DNA from: Bacillota bacterium
GTDB lineage: Bacteria > Bacillota > Bacilli > Alicyclobacillales > SLC66
DNA: 64,000 nucleotides
Reading direction: 5' to 3'
NCBI GenBank assembly: GCA_021820975.1
Contig: JAKADA010000001.1
Coordinates: 152,392 to 216,391 of the forward strand
The position numbers were made by a program, and so were the translations under genes. Within the stretch, counting starts at the first letter, position 1, and the number at the start of each line of letters is the position of its first letter. Below are positions 25,661-33,844 of this stretch, piece by piece. Below the pieces are notes generated by a model. That model worked only from the letters and a program-made list of their open reading frames with translations. It had not been told where the DNA came from and ran no database searches.

Positions 25661-25697
25661 CCGCCCTTGGCAAGAAATAATTTCTTACCAAGGGCGG
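25661..25697. terminator. Bidirectional hairpin between microprotein and epimerase genes
   Basis: CCGCCCTTGG-AAGAAA (25661-25677) pairs with TTTCTT-CCAAGGGCGG (25681-25697) with one mismatch and a 3-base loop. On the minus strand it is followed by AAATTTTA. It would end both convergent transcripts. Confidence 0.75.
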
Positions 25698-25725
25698 ATT
25701 ACTATGCGTTATACGTGTAGTAAGG

Positions 25726-26742
25726 TTATTCTAAAAGCTTACTTGCCTGAGCAAGCGAGCTATAATACAAGCTTACTAGATGATCTTCCAATCGGTCCTT
25801 TTCGAGATCCACACCCTGAGAGGTTTGCTCATACCACTCTATAAGCATTTCTAGACCTTGACGTAGAGATAGCTGAGGTTGAAATGAAGGTATATCTTGT
25901 TGTATTTTTGTATTATCAAAAATACTGGGATATTTTTTCTCATCATCAAGATGTGCACATAAATCAGGCGCCGCGGCTCGTAATAGGGCTGTGGAGAGGT
26001 GAACGATAGTAGGTTCTATTCCAAGGATACGACCAAACTCCAGATAAAGGTCTTGCCAATAGTGAAGGTCGCTGTTGGTAGCATGATAGGCTTTGCCATA
26101 GGTTTGTGAATTACACGCTGCCCCCACAAAGGCTTTCGCTAAATCTTGCGCAAACGTAAAATTCCAAGGTGTTGTTCCATCGCCAAACATCACCAAGGGT
26201 TTTCCTTTTTTTATACGATCTACAATGCCATAATTTTGTCGTAGTACACCCACATTGGCTGAACCAATTCCATACGTTAAGGAAGGCCGTATGATGGTAA
26301 TGCCGAAAGAACTTGTGGCACTAATGGTTTGCAAATATCGTTCCATCTCAGCTTTTTTGTAACCATATAAAAAAGTGGGGACATCAATCAATTCTTCTTC
26401 GTCTTCACGTATTGGCATTGAGCGAAATGGCCTTTTGTATGCCGCCACCGTGGAACAAAAAATGAGTTGCTCTGCATGCTTCGAAAAAACTGAAACTGTT
26501 GTCGCAGCATCTTCGACACTGTAACTGATCATGTCAATGACGACATCGAATTCACGATGCTTCATTAATGAGGTAAATGCCGTCAAATCCTGCTTATTAC
26601 CTATTATTTTTTCTACGTGATCAGGTAAAATGACGTCACGATATCCACGATTTAAAACGGTTACTTTATCGCCTTTTTCTAAAAATTGTCGAACAATTTC
26701 TCGACTGATAACGCCCGTTCCGCCAAGTACAAGAATTTTCAA
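25726..26742 (-). CDS. NAD-dependent epimerase/dehydratase (extended SDR)
   Basis: This is a 338-residue nucleotide-sugar-type SDR. The Rossmann start is 'KILVLGGTGVISREIV' (GxxGxxS/G). 'YGYKKAEMERYL' carries the YxxxK catalytic pair, and 'IIRPSLTYGIG' is family-typical. The TTG start follows GGGAGGG. It is the last gene of a minus-strand operon with kduI, a pectin methylesterase and a deacetylase. Its substrate may be a free or activated uronic acid or another pectin sugar; this is inference from the operon. Confidence 0.85.
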   Translation of the reverse strand: MKILVLGGTGVISREIVRQFLEKGDKVTVLNRGYRDVILPDHVEKIIGNKQDLTAFTSLMKHREFDVVIDMISYSVEDAATTVSVFSKHAEQLIFCSTVAAYKRPFRSMPIREDEEELIDVPTFLYGYKKAEMERYLQTISATSSFGITIIRPSLTYGIGSANVGVLRQNYGIVDRIKKGKPLVMFGDGTTPWNFTFAQDLAKAFVGAACNSQTYGKAYHATNSDLHYWQDLYLEFGRILGIEPTIVHLSTALLRAAAPDLCAHLDDEKKYPSIFDNTKIQQDIPSFQPQLSLRQGLEMLIEWYEQTSQGVDLEKDRLEDHLVSLYYSSLAQASKLLE

Positions 26743-26784
26743 AACGTAGCCCTCCCATAGTTAAAAATATACTATTTTAACGGA

Positions 26785-27585
26785 TCAGTTGAGTTTAACT
26801 TGTGATCCACCAGTAACCTCTATCACATGTTGATTCACATTTAGCCACACGCATTGTACTGACGGATTGTATACAAATTCTCCTGAAGCTGAGAATTGCA
26901 ACTGTTGAAACGCAAATAGATAATCAACAATTTGAATGTTTGTAGCAAACCAAATGTCGTTTTGTTTCTCCGCCATTTGACTGAAGTTTTCTATTACATC
27001 CCAATTATCATCCGAGTCAAACTCATAGCTGTGCCCCCAAACGTACAACATATACAGATACTGAGTTTTATGGAGGTTGAAAAATTCTGTGGCTAAATGT
27101 AGTAAATTTTTTTTATGATGACAGGTCGGATTCCACTCCAATAAATCTTGTGGCATAGCAAACGATCCCGTACTGTTCACTGTGCGAGAATAGGCGATTC
27201 CGAGAGATGGAAGGATGCTCTTCACACGCTGATCAAACGATCCATTTGGGTAAGATAAACCTCTAACAGGATAGCCTGCCAGCACCTCGAGCGTTTTTCG
27301 ATCTTCAATAATTTCTTCTACGATATTCATTTCAGGACAGCGAGCCATCGTAGGATGGGTAAAGGTGTGACAGGCAATTTCATGGCCTTGATAGAGAGTC
27401 GACACTTCAGAGGAAGGTATTCGCTCGGGCTGATCAAGTAATCCACCGTTCATGTGGAACGTAGCTTTGAGACCATAATGATTGAATAGGTTCACAAGTT
27501 TTCTATCGGCAATCTTACCATCATCATAACTGAGCGTGAGAACCTTGTTTTTACCATCGGGGAAGGTCATGATAATGCGTTTCAA
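26785..27585 (-). CDS. Polysaccharide deacetylase-family (NodB-like) protein
   Basis: This is a 266-residue CE4-type protein. Motif 1 is 'LTLSYDDGK' with the catalytic and metal-binding aspartates, motif 2 is 'HTFTHP' (HxxxH), and motif 3 is near 'LSYPNGSFD'. It has no signal peptide, so it acts in the cytoplasm. Its TTG start overlaps the stop of the pectin methylesterase gene, implying translational coupling. In this operon it most simply removes acetyl groups from imported pectin fragments. That is inference, as classical CE4 enzymes act on N-acetyl sugars. Confidence 0.8.
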   Translation of the reverse strand: MKRIIMTFPDGKNKVLTLSYDDGKIADRKLVNLFNHYGLKATFHMNGGLLDQPERIPSSEVSTLYQGHEIACHTFTHPTMARCPEMNIVEEIIEDRKTLEVLAGYPVRGLSYPNGSFDQRVKSILPSLGIAYSRTVNSTGSFAMPQDLLEWNPTCHHKKNLLHLATEFFNLHKTQYLYMLYVWGHSYEFDSDDNWDVIENFSQMAEKQNDIWFATNIQIVDYLFAFQQLQFSASGEFVYNPSVQCVWLNVNQHVIEVTGGSQVKLN

Positions 27586-28496
27586 GACAATTCACTCCAA
27601 GTCGTCCAGTCTGGGGTTTTGAGAATGAACGCAAGTGTCGAGTTGTACGGGATTTCTTTGATGTCACGAACATGAGCCCAATTAACTCGTTCATTCAGTT
27701 GTGCACCAGGGCCAAAACTTCCATACTCAGTAAAACGAGCTGTCTGTTCGTTATCAGGATTACGCCAATTATCCCAACCTTTTGGATATACTGACCGATC
27801 TATCCATGTGCGAATGAATGTTACGCTACCAAATGGACGCCATGGACGCCCAAGAAACGTCATATTTTCACCACACCCAGTCACTATACAGTCAAGAAAG
27901 ACATATCCCAACTCCGTATTTTCAGGCGTCGAGGCGGCGGTAATAAAGCCTTTGCGTAGGCTGTGAATGTGACATTGATCAAATACTGCGGGAGCCGGTC
28001 CAAATAGGTAGTCGACATGCCCTTCGATGTAGCATGCGTGGTAATACTGCCGGCCTATGCCTCCGGTGAATAAGGTATCTTGGTTGCCTAGTATTCGAAC
28101 GTGATCAAATGTAGCCCCTTCACTAGTCACTGACATAGCTATTGCTTGCCCGATATTTGGGCCGTAGCCAGCATCATTTGCAATAGTCAACTGTTCGGCA
28201 TGAAAGTAATTTGCGAAAACGGTGAGTGTTGGTGTACGGAAAGTCCCATATTCCTTTCCATCGCTATGGATCTTTCGTGCATAATCCCCCCATAATAGAA
28301 TCGATTGTTCAGCCCCTGCACCATGTATATGGATCCACTTTCCTTCAGGCACGATGACCTTTTCATGATAGATGCCGGGTCCTAGTTCAATGAGCGCAGG
28401 TTCTGTTTCACCTATGGAAACGGCGTTGATAGCATCTTTTAGGGATGTATAATCTCCGTTTCCATCAGCATTTACTACAAAGTGTTTTTTCAACAA
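27582..28496 (-). CDS. Pectin methylesterase (CE8), cytoplasmic
   Basis: This is a 304-residue right-handed beta-helix esterase. CE8 signatures are 'GNQDTLF' and 'GHVDYLFGP', with the two catalytic aspartates, and 'FLGRPWRPFG' with the substrate arginine. 'QAIAMSV' corresponds to the QAVAL motif. There is no signal peptide, so it demethylates oligogalacturonides after uptake rather than pectin in the wall. The TTG start follows AAAGGAAAG. It lies between kduI (28 bases upstream) and the deacetylase (overlapping). Confidence 0.93.
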   Translation of the reverse strand: MLKKHFVVNADGNGDYTSLKDAINAVSIGETEPALIELGPGIYHEKVIVPEGKWIHIHGAGAEQSILLWGDYARKIHSDGKEYGTFRTPTLTVFANYFHAEQLTIANDAGYGPNIGQAIAMSVTSEGATFDHVRILGNQDTLFTGGIGRQYYHACYIEGHVDYLFGPAPAVFDQCHIHSLRKGFITAASTPENTELGYVFLDCIVTGCGENMTFLGRPWRPFGSVTFIRTWIDRSVYPKGWDNWRNPDNEQTARFTEYGSFGPGAQLNERVNWAHVRDIKEIPYNSTLAFILKTPDWTTWSELS

Positions 28497-28523
28497 ATCT
28501 TTCCTTTCTCGTTATCAATAGGG

Positions 28524-29354
28524 TCAACGAAGATTTGAAGTACTGACGACGTCCATATCTTCAAAATCATAATTTTCTCCTGCCATAGCCCATATAAAGC
28601 TGTAATTTTTAGTACCTACACCAGAATGAATCGACCAACTTGGAGAAAGTACTGCTTGTTCATTGGCTACGATAATATGTCGAGTTTCCGATGGTTGGCC
28701 CATCAAATGGATGATTGCGTTTTCATCATCGAGTCCAAAATACAAATAAACTTCCATTCGCCTATCATGGACATGAGCCGGCATGGTGTTCCACATATTC
28801 CCTTCGTGTAATTCGGTAATGCCCAACATCAATTGACAACTCTGAATACCATGCGCATGAATATATCGACGAAGTGTTCGTTGGTTGGATGAAGTAACAT
28901 CTCCCAATACGACCGCTTCAGCTTCATTTTTATTCATTAATTTCGTTGGATACGTGCAATGTGCAGGCGTTGATACAAAATAAAAATGGGCAGGGTTAGA
29001 AGCATCAACGCTTTCTAAAATAACCTCCTTCACACCACGGCCAATATAGAGGCAATCCATCTTTCGCAAAGAATAATCATGGCCCTCTACCCGAATAAAT
29101 CCTTCACCACCAATATTGACAATACCGATTTCGCGTCGCTCTAAGAAATACGCCGAATGAAAAGTACCGTGATCGTCCAGTGTGATTTCGCGGGTTACTG
29201 GCACGATCCCACCAATTACTACGCGATCAAGATGGCTATAAGTCATAGTAACTTCATCAGGCTGAAACAAGTTGGTTACTAAAAATGTGTCTCTAAGTTC
29301 TTGTGTAGAGTAGTGACTACTTTCTGTTGGTGTAACGGCATACCTGTAATCCAA
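28524..29354 (-). CDS. kduI: 5-keto-4-deoxyuronate isomerase
   Basis: This is a 276-residue cupin-fold isomerase matching KduI along its length. 'DTFLVTNLFQPDEVTMTYSHLDRVVIGG' near the start and the metal-site stretch 'ITELHEGNMWNTMPAHVHDRRMEVYLYF' are diagnostic. It turns 5-keto-4-deoxyuronate, the rearranged product of unsaturated galacturonate, into 2,5-diketo-3-deoxygluconate, the substrate of KduD, which is encoded at 37456. The TTG start follows GAGAGG. A consensus-like promoter (29467-29495) and a regulon palindrome (29435-29448) precede it. Confidence 0.95.
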   Translation of the reverse strand: MDYRYAVTPTESSHYSTQELRDTFLVTNLFQPDEVTMTYSHLDRVVIGGIVPVTREITLDDHGTFHSAYFLERREIGIVNIGGEGFIRVEGHDYSLRKMDCLYIGRGVKEVILESVDASNPAHFYFVSTPAHCTYPTKLMNKNEAEAVVLGDVTSSNQRTLRRYIHAHGIQSCQLMLGITELHEGNMWNTMPAHVHDRRMEVYLYFGLDDENAIIHLMGQPSETRHIIVANEQAVLSPSWSIHSGVGTKNYSFIWAMAGENYDFEDMDVVSTSNLR

Positions 29355-29434
29355 TATGAATTACCTCTCTTCACAAAAGAATGTAAGGTGTGAGACAAAA
29401 TTTGATAGAACACACAGCTAAAGAAATTGTATGG

Positions 29435-29448
29435 AAAACGTTATTATT
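29435..29448 (-). promoter_or_regulatory. Pectin-regulon palindrome (site 5) of the kduI operon
   Basis: Read on the minus strand the site is AATAATAACGTTTT: perfect left half, partial right half. It lies about 20 bases after the predicted -10, a position where a repressor would block transcription. Confidence 0.6.
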
Positions 29449-29466
29449 AAATATGACACTATTTTC

Positions 29467-29495
29467 TATATAGCACTATTTTAATCTTGCGTCAA
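29467..29495 (-). promoter_or_regulatory. Promoter of the kduI operon
   Basis: On the minus strand TTGACG (29495-29490), 17 bases, TATATA (29472-29467). The transcription start would be near 29460. Confidence 0.65.
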
Positions 29496-29584
29496 TTATC
29501 TCGAAGGGATATGTAGGATACAATATAACTAAATTATATTATATCCTACTATATTTTGTATAATAAATTCTAATAATGTGTTTA

Positions 29585-29613
29585 TTGACAAGTGTCAAAC
29601 CGTAGAGTAGAGT
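29585..29613 (+). promoter_or_regulatory. Promoter of the family-5 ABC operon, with overlapping palindrome
   Basis: TTGACA (29585-29590), 17 bases, TAGAGT (29608-29613). The -35 is the left arm of a separate inverted repeat, TTGACA-AG-TGTCAA (29585-29598), which may be an operator of a second regulator. A weak cre-like AGAAAACGCTTTAT lies at 29659-29672. Confidence 0.6.
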
Positions 29614-29683
29614 ACAAACCACGCAACGAAATTATTTGATTTTTCAAGCTAAACAGCAAGAAAACGCTTTATTTATCGGCTGA

Positions 29684-29701
29684 AATAATAACGTTATTAT
29701 T
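29684..29701 (+). promoter_or_regulatory. Pectin-regulon palindrome (site 6, perfect 18-mer)
   Basis: AATAATAACGTTATTATT is a perfect 18-bp palindrome and the best copy in the window. It lies about 70 bases after the predicted transcription start of the transporter operon and 108 bases before its first codon, as a roadblock-type site. Confidence 0.75.
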
Positions 29702-29809
29702 CATTTTATATTAAATTAAGGAGGCGATTCTCAGAAAGTTAGCAATTTATTGTTTTTCGTTACACATAAGCTTTTTTCATCAATTTTTAAGGAAGACTAA
29801 GGAGGCATA

Positions 29810-31858
29810 ATGGTGAGATCAAATATTTCAAAGTCAATTGCCTTAAGTATTGTCATGTGTACAGGAATGATAGGTTTTGCAATGCCAAATTCTACCGTAC
29901 CAGCGCATGCTGCAACTTTGAATGCTGTCACGGTGGATCTTCCCCCTATATCTACATTAGATCCATCACAAAATGGTGTAGAAATACTGCTTGATCAAGG
30001 TGTCATACTTGAGGGATTGTACGGCTACAATCAGCATAACCAATTGGTACCTAAGATCGCTACTGGATACAAGGTAAGCGATGGTGGACTTGTTTGGACA
30101 TTTTACCTACGGCATAACGCCAAATGGTCCAACGGTCAACCCGTAACGGCACAGGATTTCTATTATTCATGGATGAGGTTAATTGCACCAACGGATTCTA
30201 CTGGAGCTATTTGGCAAAGTGCAATGACCTATGTAAAAAATGAATTTCAATATCATGAAGGTCAAGTGAAAGCTAATCAAGTAGGGCTAAAAGTCATTAA
30301 TCCCTATGAATTACAGCTGACGTTAACAGCACCCCATAATATTTTGGGCGAAATGGCGATTGCTGGTTCCATGCCATTAAACCCAACGGATGTGAATGCT
30401 CATCCTGGTGATTGGTATATGCCACAATACTTTGTGGGTAATGGTCCCTACGTTGTTAGTTCATTTACCCCAAATGGAAATATCGTTTTAAATCGCAATT
30501 CAAACTATGTAGGTAATTCAAGTCAGTACAATGTGGGCAACGTGCAACAGATTAAGGTTATCCCCGCTCCCACTGTACCGGTTGAGGACTTTATGTCAGG
30601 ATCCCTTGATGTTGCTAATGTTACTAGCCCTTCAGATTATAAATATATTTTAGGAAGCCCGACATTGAAAGCACAATTACACAAGCAGCCGGCATACCAA
30701 GTTACGACGTTGGAATGGGACAAGTCTGTTGATCCATCCCCTCTAGACAATCTTTTAGTTCGCCAAGCAATTGCTATGGCGATAAATCGTACACCGCTTG
30801 CTACTTCTGTTTTAAATGGATTGGGCGGTGTGGATACAGTTTTTGGACCAAAGGGATGGGCACCGACCAAATTAGAAAAAGGCATGCCTTACAATGTTGC
30901 TAAAGCACGTCAACTTCTTGCAAAAGCGGGGTATACCGGGGGTAAAGGGATTCCAACACTTTATTTATACACAAAAACACAAGCCAGCAACCCAACCCAA
31001 GTTCCAATGGCGGAAGCTATTGCACAAGAATTGAAACAAGAATTAGGAATTAATTTCAAGATTGATCCTGTTGTTGATAGCGTTTTGAACAATATTGTTT
31101 ACAACGGGTTGCAACAAGGTGTACATCCGGGATACGTGATTGGCGGCGGGAATGCGGGATGGATCGATTCGACGTATCTTCCACTTCAAGCTAACCAAGA
31201 TGTGCATTATAGTGGTGTACTAGAACCCGCAGCATTTCGCTCCTATGCACAAGACTGGTATTTCCAAACTTACGATGCACGTGATGTCAAACTGTTTGGG
31301 AATCCTAACGACAATTCAATGGGATTGAAATGGTCTCAATGGGTTCCATTACAAAATGCAGCGCAAAAGGATATTGCATACCTAAATTCATGGACGAAAA
31401 AGCAGCCACTCTGGTACCAACAAATGAAAAAACCACTCCCTGGAAATTCCAATACAGATATCTGGAATAATCTTGTTGCACAGTGGAAGGCTGCAAAAAC
31501 GCCTACAATTAAACACCAATTATGGGTTAGCGCTTGGACAATGGTAGGAAGTGGAAGTCTGGGTAATGGCAATGCCGAATATGGGCTAAATTCACAAGTT
31601 TACACAGATGAACATGAGACACCTGTAATCCATCAATTGAGATTGGATGAAGATCAACTTCAGATATCCACGAATGCACAACAAGAAAATAGTCTTGCTG
31701 CGAACATCGCAAATATGATTATGCAGCAAGGCTATATAGAGCCTTTGGTTTATTCCTTTAATACCTACTTGGTGCGTTCTAACATCACAGACGTTGTTTC
31801 AAATCCATTTGGCTGGACTTGGTGGAATGGTTTGCAATATATGCAAATGAAAAATTAA
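29810..31858 (+). CDS. Family-5 ABC transporter solute-binding protein (probable oligogalacturonide importer)
   Basis: This is a 682-residue extracellular binding protein of the OppA/DppA superfamily: 'DPSQNGVEILLDQGVILEGLYGYN' and 'WTFYLRHNAKWSNGQPVTAQDFYYSWMR' are diagnostic. It is longer than the usual 520-560 residues, mostly by insertions in the C-terminal half. The signal peptide ends near 'VPAHAA'; the only early cysteine ('IVMCTG') does not fit a lipobox. Although the family is known for peptides, members in pectin loci take up oligosaccharides, and operon position and palindrome regulation here suggest oligogalacturonides. ATG follows AGGAGGC. Confidence 0.88.
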   Translation: MVRSNISKSIALSIVMCTGMIGFAMPNSTVPAHAATLNAVTVDLPPISTLDPSQNGVEILLDQGVILEGLYGYNQHNQLVPKIATGYKVSDGGLVWTFYLRHNAKWSNGQPVTAQDFYYSWMRLIAPTDSTGAIWQSAMTYVKNEFQYHEGQVKANQVGLKVINPYELQLTLTAPHNILGEMAIAGSMPLNPTDVNAHPGDWYMPQYFVGNGPYVVSSFTPNGNIVLNRNSNYVGNSSQYNVGNVQQIKVIPAPTVPVEDFMSGSLDVANVTSPSDYKYILGSPTLKAQLHKQPAYQVTTLEWDKSVDPSPLDNLLVRQAIAMAINRTPLATSVLNGLGGVDTVFGPKGWAPTKLEKGMPYNVAKARQLLAKAGYTGGKGIPTLYLYTKTQASNPTQVPMAEAIAQELKQELGINFKIDPVVDSVLNNIVYNGLQQGVHPGYVIGGGNAGWIDSTYLPLQANQDVHYSGVLEPAAFRSYAQDWYFQTYDARDVKLFGNPNDNSMGLKWSQWVPLQNAAQKDIAYLNSWTKKQPLWYQQMKKPLPGNSNTDIWNNLVAQWKAAKTPTIKHQLWVSAWTMVGSGSLGNGNAEYGLNSQVYTDEHETPVIHQLRLDEDQLQISTNAQQENSLAANIANMIMQQGYIEPLVYSFNTYLVRSNITDVVSNPFGWTWWNGLQYMQMKN

Positions 31859-31870
31859 GTAGCAATCCAT

Positions 31871-31919
31871 AAGTTCTCGGTTTGTCGGTGGATAACTGCC
31901 ACTGATAAACCGAGAACTT
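31871..31919 (+). other. Long intercistronic hairpin after the binding-protein gene
   Basis: AAGTTCTCGGTTT (31871-31883) pairs perfectly with AAACCGAGAACTT (31907-31919), with an inner GTGG/CCAC stem. There is no T tract. It is the third case of a long hairpin directly after a binding-protein gene in this window. Confidence 0.75.
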
Positions 31920-31955
31920 CCTACATTCTACTTGATGGTTAGGAGGGAAAAGTAA

Positions 31956-32921
31956 ATGGGGCTGGTCCAGTTTTTGATAAAGCGTGTAATAGCGATTTTG
32001 ATTACTATTATCATCGTATTAGCGGTGGCGTTTACGCTGATGCATGTAGCACCTGGATCATTTTTTAGTTCGGCGAATATTTCAGCTCAAATGGGTGCTT
32101 TGGCATTACAGAGTCCTATTCTTTATCAAAAATATTTGAAAATGTTTGAAGCACGGTATGGATTAAATCAACCACTTATGGAACAAATCGTACAATATGT
32201 GTGGCATTCACTCACCTTTAATTTTGGAACTTCATTCGAAAACCCATCTGTACCTATTATCACCCAATTGAAAACGGCATTTCCTATTAGCGCCAGTCTG
32301 GCTGTTGGATCGACCATCCTGTCGATCATTATTGGCATTCCTCTCGGTGTCATGGCAGCACTTAAACGTAACACTTGGATTGACTCTTTGCTGACGACCG
32401 TATCGGTCATGGGTCAAGCCATACCTTCATTTGTCAGTGCTGTGATTTTGGTATTGGTCTTTGGTGTTTGGTTCCCTGGCCTTTTACCGGTTAATGGATG
32501 GGGAACACCTGAGAATGCTGTGTTGCCTATTATAGCGCTATCGTTAGGTAATATTGGTGTGGTCACGCGATACATGCGAGGTAGTTTAATTGAAGGTATG
32601 CGGCAGGAATATATACGAACAGCTCAGGCAAAAGGAGTCAGATATTGGTCAATTGTTTGGAAACATGGAATAAGAAACTCGCTTACGGCACTAGTGACCG
32701 TAATTGGTCCCACATTCGCCTTTACAGTAGTCAATACCGTTTGGGTTGAAAATATATTTTCAATACCTGGACTTGGAACACTGATGGCCAGCGCATTTCC
32801 ATCGGATGACATTCCTCTAGCTGTTACTTCAGTCTTTATTTTAAGTTTGATGGTGATGGGTATGAATCTTTTGGTAGATCTAACTTATGGTTTGATGGAT
32901 CCTCGTATTCAGTTGAAATAG
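31956..32921 (+). CDS. ABC transporter permease, DppB/OppB-type
   Basis: This is a 321-residue membrane protein beginning 'GLVQFLIKRVIAILITIIIVLAVAFTLMHVAPG', as DppB/OppB proteins do, with the EAA-like 'EYIRTAQAKGVRYWSIVWKHGIRNSL' and a C-terminal 'DLTYGLMDPRI'. ATG follows AGGAGGG. It pairs with the permease at 32960. Confidence 0.93.
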   Translation: MGLVQFLIKRVIAILITIIIVLAVAFTLMHVAPGSFFSSANISAQMGALALQSPILYQKYLKMFEARYGLNQPLMEQIVQYVWHSLTFNFGTSFENPSVPIITQLKTAFPISASLAVGSTILSIIIGIPLGVMAALKRNTWIDSLLTTVSVMGQAIPSFVSAVILVLVFGVWFPGLLPVNGWGTPENAVLPIIALSLGNIGVVTRYMRGSLIEGMRQEYIRTAQAKGVRYWSIVWKHGIRNSLTALVTVIGPTFAFTVVNTVWVENIFSIPGLGTLMASAFPSDDIPLAVTSVFILSLMVMGMNLLVDLTYGLMDPRIQLK

Positions 32922-32959
32922 TTCATCTTATGTTTTCGAATTAGAGAGGAGGTATTAAA

Positions 32960-33844
32960 TTGGCACTGACAATAGGTGAGGTATCAACTCAAAAAGTTCT
33001 CCGTCGGTTACAAAGTAATATGGCGTGGCGAAGATTTCGCAGAAATAAATTAGCTGTTGTGGGACTTGGATGGGTGATTGTTTTTGTGATTATTGGAATT
33101 ATAGGGCCCTATATTGCGCCGCACAATTATGCAACGACAAACTTTTTGGCTGCCAATCAACCACCATCTTGGAACTATCCATTTGGTACGGACAATGTCG
33201 GACACGATATGTATAGTGAAGTGATTTGGAGTGTACAAAATGCATTAGAGATTGCTTTCGGTGCTACGTTGGTCAGTTTTATTATCGGTATGGCACTCGG
33301 ATTATGGGCAGGGTTACGTGGTGGAGTTGCAGATATGGTCATTATGCGTTTGGTTGATTTTATGTACTCTTTCCCTACGTATTTCTTAGATTTAATACTC
33401 GTCACCAAATTAGGGCGGAGTATGGGGCCGATCTTACTTGCCATTGGCATTACAGGATGGGCTGGATATGCACGATTGGTGAGAAGTCTAGTTTTGAGTA
33501 TGCGCCATGGGGATATGGTTGAGGCTGCAAGGTCGCTCGGTGCATCCCCTGCGCACATAGCGAGGCGATATTTGCTACCCAATGCTATGAATAATATGGT
33601 AGTAGCTTTGGCTTTTGGCATTCCGGGGGACTTGACTGTCATGGCTGGTCTCAGTGTTGTCGGTATGGGTTTGCGTCCTCCGCTACCTAGTTTTGGAAAT
33701 ATGATTGCACAAGCGGGAAGTAATATTCTCGGGTATCCATGGTTAATGTACATTCCAGCAGGCATCTTTGCCATTACTTTATTGTCATTTCTATTTGTGG
33801 CTGATGGATTACAAGATGCATTGAATCCGAAAGGTGGATATTAA
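32960..33844 (+). CDS. ABC transporter permease, DppC/OppC-type
   Basis: This is a 294-residue membrane protein. The N-terminal 'AWRRFRRNKLAVVGLGWV' and 'FGTDNVGHDMYSEVIW' are typical of OppC/DppC, as is the EAA loop 'MVEAARSLGASPAHIARRYLLPNA'. The TTG start follows GAGAGGAGG. Its stop overlaps the ATG of the next gene (TAATG), so translation is coupled. Confidence 0.93.
   Translation: MALTIGEVSTQKVLRRLQSNMAWRRFRRNKLAVVGLGWVIVFVIIGIIGPYIAPHNYATTNFLAANQPPSWNYPFGTDNVGHDMYSEVIWSVQNALEIAFGATLVSFIIGMALGLWAGLRGGVADMVIMRLVDFMYSFPTYFLDLILVTKLGRSMGPILLAIGITGWAGYARLVRSLVLSMRHGDMVEAARSLGASPAHIARRYLLPNAMNNMVVALAFGIPGDLTVMAGLSVVGMGLRPPLPSFGNMIAQAGSNILGYPWLMYIPAGIFAITLLSFLFVADGLQDALNPKGGY

Noticed and set aside
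33175..33774. 199-codon minus-strand frame within the DppC-type permease
   Set aside because: It lies entirely opposite the permease gene and its translation has no family features.
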